Assembly: GCA_026413225.1 (NCBI GenBank)
Contig: JAPMTP010000088.1
Span: 1-64,000 of the forward strand
Length of the DNA: 64,000 bases
From: Otis tarda
Lineage: Eukaryota; Chordata; Aves; Otidiformes; Otididae
Reading direction: 5' to 3'
The position numbers and the translations under genes were made by a program. Shown in pieces: positions 46,545-57,140 of this stretch. Each line of letters starts with the position of its first letter. The stretch's first letter is position 1. Below the pieces are notes generated by a model. The model was not told the origin of the DNA, did not search any database, and worked only from the letters and a program-made list of their open reading frames with translations.

Positions 46545-49402
46545 CCCAAGTGCAGCTGGTGGTAAACGTCGAAGCCCTGTTCGTCAGGGAAAGCCCGGAG
46601 CCCCAATGTCTCTGGTGCAGTAGGTGTACTGCCAATGGCCGCTGAGAAGCAGCAAGAGCTTGAGTGGCTGGCACTTTTGGTGTGGGAGCAATGGTCCGAC
46701 GTTCGTCATTTTTCGGGGTTTTTATTCAGGGGGTGCCCTGGTGCAGCTGGTGGTAAACGTCGAAGCCCTGTTTGTCAGGGAAAGCCCGGAGCCCCAGTGT
46801 CTGTGCTGCTGTAGGTACGCTGCGAATGGCCGCTGAGGAGCAGCAAGAGCTTGAGTGGCTGGCAATTTTGGTGTGGGATCAATGGTCCGACATTAGTGAT
46901 TTTTCGGGGTTTTTTTCCAGGGGCGCCCATGTGTAGCTGGTGGTAAACGTCGAAGCCCTGTTCGTCAGGGAAAGCCCGGAGCCCCAATGTCTCTGGTGCA
47001 GTAGGTGGACTGCAAATGGCCGCTGAGGAGGAGCAAGAGCTTGAGTGGCTGGCACTTTTGGTGAGGGAGCAATGGTCGGACGTTCGTGATTTTTCGGGGT
47101 TGTTTTTCCAGGGGCGCCCGCGTGTAGCTCGTGGTAAACGTCGAAGCCCTGTTCGTCTGGGAAAGCCCGGAGCCCCAATGTCTCTGGTGCAGTAGGTGGA
47201 CTGCAAATGGCCGCTGAGGAGCAGCAAGAGCTTGAGTGGCTGGCACTTTTGGTGAGGGAGCAATGGTCGGACGTTCGTGATTTTTCAGGGTTTTTTTTTC
47301 AGGGGGCGCCCAGGTACAGCTGGTGGTAAACGTCGAAGCCCTGTTTGTCAGGGAAAGCCCGGAGCCCCAATGTCTGTGCTGCTGTAGGTGCGCTGCCAAT
47401 AGCCGCTGAGGAGCAGCAAGAGCTTGAGTGGCTGGCACTTTTGTTGTGGGAGCAATCGTCCGACGTTAGTGATTTTTTGTTTTTTTTTTTCAGTGGGCGC
47501 CCACGTGCAGCTGGTGGTAAACGTCGAAGCCCTGTTCATCAAGGAAAGCCCGGAGCCTCAAGGTCTGTTGTGCTGTAGGTGCGCTGCGAATGGCCGCTGA
47601 GGAGCAGCAAGAGCTTGAGTGGCTGGCAGTTTTGGTGTAGGAGCAATGGTCCGACATTAGTGATTTTTCGGGGTTCTTTTCCATGGGCGCCCACATGTAG
47701 CTGGTGGTAAACGTCGAAGCCCTGTTCGTCAGGGAAAGTCCGGAGCCCCAATGTCTGTTGTGCTGTAGGTGCGCTGCCAATGGCCGCTGAGGAGCAGCAA
47801 GAGCTTGAGTGGCTGGCACTTTTGTTGTGGGAGCAATCGTCCGACGTTCGTGATTTTTTGGGGTTTCTTTTCAGGGAGCGCCCACATGTAGCTCGTGGTA
47901 AACGTCGAAGCCCTGTTCGTCAGGGAAAGCCCGGAGCTCCAATGTCTGTGCTGCTGTACGTGCACTGCCAATGGCCCCTGAGGAGCAGCAAGAGCTTGAG
48001 TGGCTGGCACCTCTGGTGTGGGAGGAATGGTCTGACGTTCGTGATTTTTCGGGGTTTTTTTTCAGGGGGCGCCCACGTGCAGCTGGTGGAAAACGACGAA
48101 GCCCTGTTCGTCAGGGAAAGCACGGAGCCCCAATGTCTCTGGTGCAGTAGGTGGACTGCAAATGGCTGCTGAGGAGCAGCAAGAACTTGAGTGGCTGGCT
48201 CCATTCGTGTGGGAGCAATGGTCGGACGTTCGTGATTTTTCGGGTTTTTTTTTCAGGGGGCGCCCACGTGCAGCTGGTGGTAAATGTCGAAGCCCTATTT
48301 GTCAGGGAAAGCCCGGAGCCCCATTGTCTCTGGTGCAGTAGGTGTACTGCCAATGGCCGCAGAGGAGCAGCAAGAGCTTGAGTGGCTGGCACTAATGGTG
48401 TGGGAGCAATCGTCCGACGTTCGTGATTTTTCGGGGTTTTTTTCCAGGGGCGCCCACTTGTAGCTGGTGGTAAACGTCGAAGCCCTGTTCATCAAGGAAA
48501 GCCCGGAGCCCCAATGTCTGTTGTGCTGTAGGTGCGCTGCGAATGGCCGCTGAGGAGCAGCAAGAGCTTGAGTGGCTGGCACTTTTGTTGTGGGAGCAAT
48601 CGTCCGACGTTCGTGATTTTTTGGGGTTTCTTTTCAGGGAGCGCCCACATGTAGCTGGTGGTAAACGTCGAAGCCCTGTTCGTCAGGGAAAGCCCGGAGC
48701 CCCAATGTCTCTGGTGCAGTAGGTGGACTGCCAATGGCCGCTGATGAGCAGCAAGAGCTTGAGTGGCTGGCACTTTTGGTGTGGGTGCAATCGTACGACG
48801 TTCGTGATTTTTTGGGTTTTTTTTCAGGGGGCGCCCCGGTGCAGCTGGTGGTAAACGTCGAAGCCCTGTTCATCAAGGAAAGCCCGGAGCCTCAAGGTCT
48901 GTTGTGCTGTAGGTGCGCTGCGAATGGCCGCTGAGGAGCAGCAAGAGCTTGAGTGTCTGTCACTTCTGGTGTGGGAGGAATGGTCCGACGTTCGTGATTT
49001 TCGGGGTTTTTTCAGGAGCGCCCACGTGAAGCTGGTGGTAAACGTCGAAGCCCTGTTCGTGTGGGAAAGCCCGGAGCCCCAATGTCTCTGGTGCAGTAGG
49101 TGGACTGCAAATGGCCGCTGAGGAGCAGCAAGAGCTTGAGTGGCTGGCACTTTTGGTGAGGGAGCAATGGTCCGACGTTCGTGATTTTTCAGGGTTTGTT
49201 TTCAGGGGGCGCCCAGGTACAGCTGGTGGTAAACGTCGAAGCCCTGTTCGTCAGGGAAAGCCCGGAGCCCCAATGTCTGTGCTCCTGTAGGTGCGCTGCC
49301 AATGGCCGCTGAGGAGCAGCAAGAGCTTGAGTGGCTGGCACTTTTGGTGTGGGAGCAATCGTCCGAAGTTCGTGATTTTTCGGGGTTTTTTTCCAGGGGC
49401 GC
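46545..49402 (+). repeat. 2.86 kb higher-order repeat, copy A
   Basis: This block of about 15 monomers is followed directly by a second copy at 49,403-52,260. Both begin with the uncommon CGCCCAAGTGCAGCTGG form (about 46,545 and 49,403). They then share, in order, an ATTCAG monomer, a GGCAATTTTGGTGTGGGATC monomer, a GAGGAGGAGCAAGAGC monomer, a TTTTTTG-step monomer, a CTTTTCCATGGGCGCC monomer and a GTGGAAAACGACGAAGCC monomer. The offset is 2,855-2,861. Near its 3' end, about 48.3-48.7 kb, the order departs from copy B, so one copy has been edited since duplication. Confidence 0.82.
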
Positions 49403-52260
49403 CCAAGTGCAGCTGGTGGTAAACGTCGAAGCCCTGTTCGTCAGGGAAAGCCCGGAGCCCCAATGTCTCTGGTGCAGTAGGTGTACTGCCAATGGCCGCT
49501 GAGAAGCAGCAAGAGCTTGAGTGGCTGGCACTTTTGGTGTGGGAGCAATGGTCCGACGTTCGTCATTTTTCGGGGTTTTTATTCAGGGGGTGCCCTGGTG
49601 CAGCTGGTGGTAAACATCGAAGCCCTGTTTGTCAGGGAAAGCCCGGAGCCCCAGTGTCTGTGCTGCTGTAGGTACGCTGCGAATGGCCGCTGAGGAGCAG
49701 CAAGAGCTTGAGTGGCTGGCAATTTTGGTGTGGGATCAATGGTCCGACATTAGTGATTTTTCGGGGTTTTTTTCCAGGGGCGCCCATGCGTAGCTGGTGG
49801 TAAACGTCGAAGCCCTGTTCGTCTGGGAAATCCCGGAGCCCCAATGTCTCTGGTGCAGTAGGTGGACTGCAAATGGCCGCTGAGGAGGAGCAAGAGCTTG
49901 AGTGGCTGGCACTTTTGGTGAGGGAGCAATGGTCGGACGTTCGTGATTTTTCGGGGTTGTTTTTCCAGGGGCGCCCGCGTGTAGCTCGTGGTAAACGTCG
50001 AAGCCCTGTTCGTCTGGGAAAGCCCGGAGCCCCAATGTCTCTGGTGCAGTAGGTGGACTGCAAATGGCCGCTGAGGAGCAGCAAGAGCTTGAGTGGCTGG
50101 CACTTTTGGTGAGGGAGCAATGGTCGGACGTTCGTGATTTTTCAGGGTTTTTTTTCAGGGGGCGCCCAGGTACAGCTGGTGGTAAACGTCGAAGCCCTGT
50201 TTGTCAGGGAAAGCCCGGAGCCCCAATGTCTGTGCTGCTGTAGGTGCGCTGCCAATAGCCGCTGAGGAGCAGCAAGAGCTTGAGTGGCTGGCACTTTTGT
50301 TGTGGGAGCAATCGTCCGACGTTAGTGATTTTTTGTTTTTTTTTTCAGTGGGCGCCCACGTGCAGCTGGTGGTAAACGTCGAAGCCCTGTTCATCAAGGA
50401 AAGCCCGGAGCCTCAAGGTCTGTTGTGCTGTAGGTGCGCTGCGAATGGCCGCTGAGGAGCAGCAAGAGCTTGAGTGGCTGGCAGTTTTGGTGTAGGAGCA
50501 ATGGTCCGACATTAGTGATTTTTCGGGGTTCTTTTCCATGGGCGCCCACATGTAGCTGGTGATAAACGTCGAAGCCCTGTTCGTCAGGGAAAGTCCGGAG
50601 CCCCAATGTCTGTTGTGCTGTAGGTGCGCTGCCAATGGCCGCTGAGGAGCAGCAAGAGCTTGAGTGGCTGGCACTTTTGTTGTGGGAGCAATCGTCCGAC
50701 GTTCGTGATTTTTTGGGGTTTCTTTTCAGGGAGCGCCCACATGTAGCTGGTGGTAAACGTCGAAGCCCTGTTCGTCAGGGAAAGCCCGGAGCTCCAATGT
50801 CTGTGCTGCTGTACGTGCACTGAAAATGGCCCCTGAGGAGCAGCAAGAGCTTGAGTGGCTGGCACCTCTGGTGTGGGAGCAATGGTCTGACGTTCGTGAT
50901 TTTTCGGGGTTTTTTTTCAGGGGGCGCCCACGTGCAGCTGGTGGAAAACGACGAAGCCCTGTTCGTCAGGGAAAGCCCGGAGCCCCAATGTCTCTGGTGC
51001 AGTAGGTGGACTGCAAATGGCTGCTGAGGAGCAGCAAGAACTTGAGTGGCTGGCTCTATTCGTGTGGGAGCAATGGTCGGACGTTCGTGATTTTTCGGGT
51101 TTTTTTTTCAGGGGGGGCCCACGTGCAGCTGGTGGTAAACGTCGAAGCCCTGTTCGTCAGGGAAAGCCCGGAGCCCCAATGTCTCTGGTGCAGTAGGTGG
51201 ACTGCAAATGGCCGCTGAGGAGCAGCAAGAGCTTGAGTGTCTGGCTCTTTTCGTGTGGGAGCAATGGTCGGACGTTCGTGATTTTTCGGGGTTTTTATTC
51301 AGGGGGTGCCCTGGTGCAGCTGGTGGTAAACGTCGAAGCCCTATTTGTCAGGGAAAGCCCGGAGCCCCAATGTCTCTGGTGCAGTAGGTGTACTGCCAAT
51401 GGCCGCTGATGAGCAGCAAGAGCTTGAGTGGCTGGCACTTTTGGTGTGGGTGCAATCGTACGACGTTCGTGATTTTTTGGGTTTTTTTTCAGGGGGCGCC
51501 CCGGTGCAGCTGGTGGTAAACGTCGAAGCCCTGTTCATCAAGGAAAGCCCGGAGCCTCAAGGTCTGTTGTGCTGTAGGTGCGCTGCGAATGGCCGCTGAG
51601 GAGCAGCAAGAGCTTGAGTGGCTGGCACTTTTGGTGTAGGAGCAATGGTCCGACATTAGTGATTTTTCGGGGTTTTTTTCCATGGGCGCCCACGTGTAGC
51701 TGGTGGTAAACGTCGAAGCCCTGTTCGTCTGGGAAAGCCCGGAGCCCCAATGTCTGTGCTGCTGTAGGTGCGCTGCCAATGGCCGCTGAGGAGCAGCAAG
51801 AGCTTGAGTGTCTGTCACTTCTGGTGTGGGAGGAATGGTCCGACGTTCGTGATTTTTCGGGGTTTTTTTTCAGGGAGCGCCCACGTGAAGCTGGTGGTAA
51901 ACGTCGAAGCCCTGTTCGTGTGGGAAAGCCCGGAGCCCCAATGTCTCTGGTGCAGTAGGTGGACTGCAAATGGCCGCTGAGGAGCAGCAAGAGCTTGAGT
52001 GGCTGGCACTTTTGGTGAGGGAGCAATGGTCGGACGTTCGTGATTTTTCAGGGTTTGTTTTCAGGGGGCGCCCAGGTACAGCTGGTGGTAAACGTCGAAG
52101 CCCTGTTCGTCAGGGAAAGCCCGGAGCCCCAATGTCTGTGCTCCTGTAGGTGCGCTGCCAATGGCCGCTGAGGAGCAGCAAGAGCTTGAGTGGCTGGCAC
52201 TTTTGGTGTGGGAGCAATCGTCCGAAGTTCGTGATTTTTCGGGGTTTTTTTCCAGGGGCG
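49403..52260 (+). repeat. 2.86 kb higher-order repeat, copy B
   Basis: This is the second half of the 15-unit tandem duplication, with the same ordered monomer markers as 46,545-49,402. Part of it (the ATTCAG and GGCAATTTTGG monomers) is also seen at about 38.1-38.3 kb and again at about 53.2-53.35 kb, so the module is used repeatedly across the last 17 kb of the forward array. Confidence 0.8.
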
Positions 52261-55240
52261 CCCACTTGTAGCTGGTGGTAAACGTCGAAGCCCTGTTCGT
52301 CAGGGAAAGCCTGGAGCCCCAATGTCTGTTGTGCTGTAGGTGCGCTGCCACTGGCCGCTGATTAGCAGCAAGAGCTTGAGTGGCTGGCACTTTTGTTGTG
52401 GGAGCAATCGTCCGACGTTCGTGATTTTTTGGGGTTTCTTTTCAGGGAGCGCCCACATGTAGCTGGTGGTAAACGTCGAAGCCCTGTTCGTCAGGGAAAG
52501 CCCGGAGCCCCAATGTCTCTGGTGCAGTAGGTGGACTGCAAATGGCCACTGAGGAGCAGCAAGAGCTTGAGTGTCTGGCTCTTTTCGTGTGGGAGCAATG
52601 GTCGGACGTTCGTGATTTTTCGCGGTTTTTTTTCAGGGGGCGCCAACGTGTAGCTGGTGGTAAATGTCGAAGCCCTATTTGTCAGGGAAAGCCCGGAGCC
52701 CCAATGTCTCTGGTGCAGTAGGTGGACTGCCAATGGCCGCAGAGGAGCAGCAAGAGCTTGAGTGGCTGGCACTTTTGGTGTGGGAGCAATGGTGCGACGT
52801 TCGTCATTTTTTTGGTTTTTTTTCAGGGGGTGGCCAGGTGCAGCTGGTGGTAAACATCGAAGCCCTGTTCGTCAGGGAAAGCCAGGAGCCCCAAGGTCTG
52901 TTGTGCTGTAGGTGCGCTGCCAATGGCCGCTGAGAAGCAGCAAGAGCTTGAGTGGCTGGCACTTTTGGTGTGGGAGCAATCGTCCGAAGTTCGTGATTTT
53001 TCGGGGTTTTTTTTCAGGGGGCGCCCACGTGCAGCTGGTGGTAAACGTCGAAGCCCTGTTCGTCAGGGAAAGCCCGGAGCCCCAATGTCTCTGGTGCAGT
53101 AGGTGTACTGCCAATGGCCGCTGAGAAGCAGCAAGAGCTTGAGTGGCTGGCACTTTTGGTGTGGGAGCAATGGTCCGACGTTCGTCATTTTTCGGGGTTT
53201 TTATTCAGGGGTGCCCTGGTGCAGCTGGTGGTAAACGTCGAAGCCCTGTTTGCAGGGAGCCCCAATATCTGTGCTGCTGTAGGTACGCTGCGAATGGCCG
53301 CTGAGGAGCAGCAAGAGCATGAGTGGCTGGCAATTTTGGTGTGGGATCAATGGTCCGACATTAGTGATTTTTCGGGGTTTTTTTCCAGGGGCGCCCATGT
53401 GTAGCTGGTGGTAAACGTCGAAGCCCTGTTCGTCTGGGAAATCCCGGAGCCCCAATGTCTCTGGTGCAGTAGGTGGACTGCAAATGGCTGCTGAGGAGCA
53501 GCAAGAGCTTGAGTGGCTGGCACTTTTGGTGAGGGAGCAATGGTCGGACGTTTGTGATTTTTCGGGGTTGTTTTTCCAGGGGCGCCCGCGTGTCGCTCGT
53601 GGTAAACGTCGAAGCCCTGTTCGTCTGGGAAAGCCCGGAGCCCCAATGTCTCTGGTGCAGTAGGTGGACTGCAAATGGCCGCTGAGGAGCAGCAAGAGCT
53701 TGTGTGTCTGGCTCTTTTGGTGTGGGTGCAATGGTCGGACGTTCGTGATTTTTTGGGTTTTTTTTCAGGGGGCGCCCCGGTGCAGGTGGTGGTAAACGTC
53801 GAAGCCCTATTCGTCAGGGAAAGCCGGGAGCCCCAATGTGTCTGGTGCAGTAGGTGGACTGCCAATGGCCGCAGAGGAGCAGCAAGATCTTGAGTGGCTG
53901 GCACTTTTGGTGTGGGAGCAATGGTGCGACGTTCGTCATTTTTCGGGGTTTTTATTCAGGGGGTGGCCAGGTGCAGCTGGTGGTAAACGTCGAAGCCCTG
54001 TTCGTCTGGGAAAGCCTGGAGCCCTAATGTCTGTGCTGCTGTAGGTACGCTGCGAATGGCCGCTGAGGAGCAGCAAGAGCTTGAGTGGCTGGCACTTTTG
54101 GTGTGGGAGCAATGGTCCGACGTTCGTGATTTTTCGGTGTTTTTTTTCAGGGGGCGCCCCGGTGCAGCTGGTGGTAAACGTTGAAGCCCTGTTCGTCAGG
54201 GAAAGCCCGGAGCCCCAATGTCTCTGGTGCAGTAGGTGTACTGCCAATGGCCGCTGAGAAGCAGCAAGAGCTTGAGTGGCTGGCACTTTTGTTGTGGGAG
54301 CAATCGTCCGACGTTCGTGATTTTTTGTTTTTTTTTTCAGTGGGCGCCCACATGTAGCTGGTGGTAAATATCGAAGCCCTGTTCGTCAGGGAAAGCCCGG
54401 AGCCCCAATGTCTGTGCTGCTGTACGTGCACTGCGAATGGCCGCTGAGGAGCAGCAAGAGCTTGAGTGGCTGGCACTTTTGGTGTGGGAGCAATGGTCCG
54501 ACATTAGTGATTTTTTGGGTTTTTTTCCGTGGGCGCCAACGTGTAGCTGGTGATAAACGTCGAAGCCCTGTTTGTCAGGGAAAGCCTGGAGCCCCAATGT
54601 CTGTTGTGCTGTAGGTGCGCTGCCAATGGCCGCTGAGGAGCAGCAAGAGCTTGAGTGTCTGTCACTTCTGGTGTGGGAGGAATGGTCCGACGTTCGTGAT
54701 TTTTCGGGGTTTTTTTCCAGGGGCGCCCACGTGTAGCTGGTGGTAAATGTCGAAGCCCTGTTCGTCTGGGAAAGCCCGGAGCCCCAATGTCTCTGGTGCA
54801 GTAGGTGGACTGCAAATGGCCGCTGAGGAGCAGCAAGAGCTTGAGTGGCTGGCACTTTTGGTGAGGGAGCAATGGTCGGACGTTCGTGATTTTTCGGGGT
54901 TTTTTTTCAGGGGGCGCCCAGGTGCAGCTAGTGGGAAACGTCGAAGCCCTGTTCGTCAGGGAAAGCCCGGAGCCCCAATGTCTGTGCTGCTGTAGGTGCA
55001 CTGCCAATGGCCGCTGAGGAGCAGCAAGAGCTTGAGTGGCTGGCACTCTTGGTGTGGGAGCAGTCGTGTGACGTTCATAATTTTTCGGAGTTTTTTTTCA
55101 GTGGGCGCCCAGGTGCAGCTGGTCGTAAACGTCGAAGCCCTGTTCGTCAGGGAATCCTCGGAGCCCCAATGTCTTTGGTGCTGTAGATGTGCTGCGAATG
55201 GCCGCTGAGGGGACAGCAAGAGCTTGAGTGGCTGGCGATT
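52261..55240 (+). repeat. Last stretch of the forward satellite before the inverted repeat
   Basis: About 15-16 monomers lead up to the orientation switch. One unit near 53,245-53,275 is short by about 10 bases in the segment that normally reads TTCGTCAGGGAAAGCCCGG. The last units (about 55,000-55,240) are a little more diverged than average: GAGCAGTCGTGTGACGTTC and GGGGACAGCAAGAGCTTG are unusual forms. The array then joins the old satellite type within the segment GAGTGGCTGGCGATTTTTG at about 55,226-55,244. Confidence 0.8.
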
Positions 55241-55561
55241 TTTGTGTAGGGTCTGTCGGCTGACGTTTGTGATTTTTAAGATTTTTGCTCATTGGGCGGC
55301 CAGCTTTGCTAATGTTAAATGTCAGAGTCCTGGTGGTGTAGGAAATCCCACAGCCCCAGCATTTGTGAGCCTGTAGGTGCTTTGGCAACAGCTGTGGACG
55401 AGCAGCAAGAGCTTTCAGAGCTGGCACTTCTGGTGTGGGATCTAATCGAGTTACATTTGGGATTTTTAATATTTTTGCTCACTAGGTGGCCGGGTGGACA
55501 TGGTGGCGAACATCGGAGTCCTATTCGTCTAGGAAAGCCCACAGCTCCGATTTTTGAGGAC
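55241..55561 (+). repeat. Old diverged satellite, about 1.7 units, left side
   Basis: This sequence keeps the 191-bp rhythm and recognisable segments (GAGCAGCAAGAGCTTTCAG, CTGGCACTTCTGGTGTGGG, GATTTTTAATATTTTTGCTC) but differs from the main monomer at many positions. It lacks the T-tract followed by CAGGGGGCGCC, having TTTTTGCTCA and a GGYGGCC segment instead. It is an older or separate subfamily. It ends at the LTR start at 55,562. A mirrored copy lies at 58,596-58,920. Confidence 0.88.
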
Positions 55562-56009
55562 TGTCCCGGTTCTGGCTAGGATAGAGTTAATATTCCCCTG
55601 AGCTAGGTGGAGAACTGAAGCTGGTAGCCCCTATGGCTGGGATAGTTAACTAATTAGCTAACAGCTGGGGTTAATTTACCCAAATTAGCCAAAGGGCTGT
55701 TCCATCCCATCTGACATCATGCTCAGTTTATAAGTGAGGAGGGTGCTGAAGGGAGCCTCCTGCTGCTTGGAAGAAACTAGGTGTGGAGGTTTGTTGTAAG
55801 CCATTATACTGTATTTGTGTTTCATGACTGTTTTGTTTTCTTCTGTCACTACTGTTGAATTTACTTTTTGTTCAATCTCAACCCACTGGGTTTTTTTTTC
55901 CTGGTTTTCTTTTGTTTACCAGTTGTCCCCCTGTTCTCTTGGAGGGTGGGGGGGAGTGAGAGAGAGAGAGACTGCCTAGTCTGGTCCGGGTAGGGGCTGA
56001 ACTACGACA
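55562..56009 (+). repeat. LTR, left copy (about 448 bp)
   Basis: The LTR starts TGTCC and ends in CGACA just before a short spacer and the primer site. It carries a TATA-like element at 55,727-55,734, a TGACATCA motif just upstream at about 55,712, and a GA-rich run near its 3' end (AGTGAGAGAGAGAGAGACTG). No AATAAA polyadenylation signal stands out. The boundaries follow from the TG...CA ends, the primer site position and the mirrored copy. The start is sharp because old satellite abuts it on both sides. Confidence 0.85.
55727..55734 (+). promoter_or_regulatory. TATA-like element of the left LTR
   Basis: TTTATAAG lies about 165 bp into the LTR, a plausible U3 position, and would place a start of transcription near 55,755-55,765 reading toward the centre of the inverted repeat. 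It is conserved in the mirrored LTR. Activity is unknown. Confidence 0.5.
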
Positions 56010-56016
56010 GTTATTT

Positions 56017-56034
56017 TGGCACCCAATGTGGAGC
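56017..56034 (+). other. Primer binding site, tRNA-Lys type, left copy
   Basis: An 18-base site beginning TGGC lies 7 bases after the LTR end. It is a close, imperfect relative of TGGCGCCCAACGTGGGGC, the known site for tRNA-Lys1,2; the mirrored copy at 58,124-58,141 matches that sequence exactly. This supports a class II (beta-like, ERVK) assignment. Confidence 0.85.
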
Positions 56035-56074
56035 TCGAAGGGTTGAGATAATAACAGATCTGACTTTTTGTTTT

Positions 56075-56824
56075 TTGCTTGAAAGAAATTTGTTTCTACA
56101 CACTCATTGTAGTGGTTGTCAGTTATTGGTCATGATGTTGCAGTGGTTGGTTATGTTGTTGTATTGTCTGCGCTCTTATACGTACTATGTGTTCCCAAGG
56201 GTGGTGTTTATCACCTCAGGGAAAATGATGAGAGTTATCCTTCTCTTATACTATGCCATATCCATCTATGACATGGTGACATCAATGGCCTTAGAGATAA
56301 ATTGGTATTCCTATGTGGACAGCTTCCCGATTTCTTTCACTTCCAGGGTAGTTAAACCACTTTATGAGAACTTTGAAGATCTGGGGGATATTCAAGCCAC
56401 TCTGATGGTGTTGTTATGTATCTTGAATGTGTGCCAAGTCTTGTCTAGGGCTGCAAATCCACTTTCTGGGAATCTCCTCCCGACCTTTACCCTAAGGCAA
56501 GATACTAATCCGTGGCATGGTATGAGGGAGAACAAACTGACCTGCAATGTAGGGACTCAAACTCCAGCAACAGGCACTGCAGCTGCATCAGAGGGTGAAC
56601 CCGTGCTAGTATCAGTTGGCCCTGTATACAAGAAGACTTGGAAGTGGAAGTCAGCTGGTTTAGTGAGGGATGAAGAAGCCCCTTCTAGGAGGGAGCAGGA
56701 GGAAGAAGAGGAAGGTTTATTTGCTTCATGGCAAGGAAGAACTCGGCAGGCAGGCTCTTCCTCAGAGGAAGAACTCCTAAAGGAGACAGTGAGCACCCGA
56801 TTTCTACCCCTGAGCGAGCTGTGA
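56075..56824 (+). CDS. Open frame in the 5' interior of the retroviral fossil
   Basis: An open frame of 249 codons lies between the primer site and the centre, where a leader or pre-gag/gag N-terminal region would be. The predicted product has hydrophobic stretches near residues 15-35, 45-62 and 110-125, then a polar, acidic C-terminal third with a Glu-rich run (about residues 205-218). I do not recognise a matrix, capsid or nucleocapsid signature. It could be the N-terminal part of an avian ERV gag region or an accessory leader frame. The mirrored copy on the right is shorter. Since the element is a fragment, a working product is unlikely. Confidence 0.4.
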   Translation: MLERNLFLHTHCSGCQLLVMMLQWLVMLLYCLRSYTYYVFPRVVFITSGKMMRVILLLYYAISIYDMVTSMALEINWYSYVDSFPISFTSRVVKPLYENFEDLGDIQATLMVLLCILNVCQVLSRAANPLSGNLLPTFTLRQDTNPWHGMRENKLTCNVGTQTPATGTAAASEGEPVLVSVGPVYKKTWKWKSAGLVRDEEAPSRREQEEEEEGLFASWQGRTRQAGSSSEEELLKETVSTRFLPLSEL

Positions 56825-56900
56825 GACATGCAAAAAGATTTTAGCCATCATCCTGGGGAGCACTTTATCAGCTGGCTGCTGCGGTGCTGGGATAATGGGG

Positions 56901-57020
56901 CCAATAGCCTCCAGAGGCTGAGGGCTTGTCTCCCTTTTCCAACTGCTTTCTCAATGCTTGCTTCTCTAGAAATGGATCCCAGTTGCCTAGCTTCTCTGCC
57001 CTCTGATTCCAAGCTATTGG
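56901..57020 (+). repeat. Central 120-bp unit, copy 1
   Basis: This is the first of three identical 120-bp units at the centre of the inverted repeat. Each begins CCAATAGC and ends GCTATTGG, so each has 8-bp inverted termini, and contains GGGCTTGTCTCCCTTTTCC and CTAGAAATGGATCCCAG. It is unlike the satellite. It is probably retroviral interior sequence, since it continues directly from the arm, but I do not recognise it. Confidence 0.95.
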
Positions 57021-57140
57021 CCAATAGCCTCCAGAGGCTGAGGGCTTGTCTCCCTTTTCCAACTGCTTTCTCAATGCTTGCTTCTCTAGAAATGGATCCC
57101 AGTTGCCTAGCTTCTCTGCCCTCTGATTCCAAGCTATTGG
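57021..57140 (+). repeat. Central 120-bp unit, copy 2
   Basis: This copy reads identically to 56,901-57,020 over all 120 bases. The symmetry axis of the large inverted repeat (about 57,080) falls near its middle. The unit itself is not palindromic apart from its 8-bp ends, so the triplet forms a non-symmetric loop between the arms. Confidence 0.95.

Larger units (their letters stand above)
1..55240 (+). repeat. Main satellite array, about 191-bp monomer, forward orientation
   Basis: About 289 head-to-tail copies of a monomer of about 191 bp fill this stretch without interruption. Each unit runs, in order, through ATGGCCGCTGAGGAGCAGC, then GAGTGGCTGGCACTTTTGG, then TCCGACGTTCGTGATTTTT, a T-tract of about 4-13 bases ending in CAG, GGGCGCCCACGTGCAGCTG, GTAAACGTCGAAGCCCTG, and GAGCCCCAATGTCTGTG. 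Copies differ mostly by single substitutions, T-tract length and 1-3 base indels. No foreign insertion is visible before 55,240. The size, unbroken tandem order and higher-order structure fit a centromeric or pericentromeric satellite; that function is inferred. The period of 191 is not divisible by three, so open frames on both strands shift at every unit and are not genes. Confidence 0.97.
55562..56900 (+). mobile_element. Avian ERVK-like retroviral fossil, left half (LTR plus 5' interior)
   Basis: A retroviral LTR at 55,562-56,009 is followed by a tRNA-Lys-type primer binding site and about 0.87 kb of interior. The interior ends at the 120-bp repeats, and no recognisable capsid, protease, reverse transcriptase, integrase or envelope region is present, so the element is broken and represents only the 5' end of a provirus. 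There is no second LTR in the same orientation. Family assignment (class II, ERVK-like, bird) rests on the LTR start and primer site and on memory of avian LTRs. Divergence from the mirrored half suggests the duplication is a few million years old under an ordinary avian neutral rate, but gene conversion could make it look younger. Confidence 0.8.
55241..56904 (+). repeat. Left arm of a 1.66 kb inverted repeat
   Basis: This arm is matched in reverse complement by 57,257-58,920. It contains about 320 bp of old satellite, a complete LTR and about 0.9 kb of retroviral interior. The inner edge is the segment GATAATGGGGCC, mirrored as GGCCCCATTATC on the other side. The outer edge is where TGTAGGGTCTGTCGGCTGACG begins at about 55,247; outside that point the two flanks no longer align. 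In the LTR part the arms differ by about a dozen positions in 447, so roughly 2.5%. The symmetry includes flanking satellite, so the inversion copied genomic DNA and not just the retroviral element. Confidence 0.93.

Noticed and set aside
1-55240. Hundreds of open frames of 60-220 codons on both strands, many starting MAAEEQQELEWL or MPATQALAAPQ
   Set aside because: They repeat with the 191-bp satellite, shift frame at each unit, overlap on both strands, and vary in length with single-base indels. They are shadows of the repeat, not genes.
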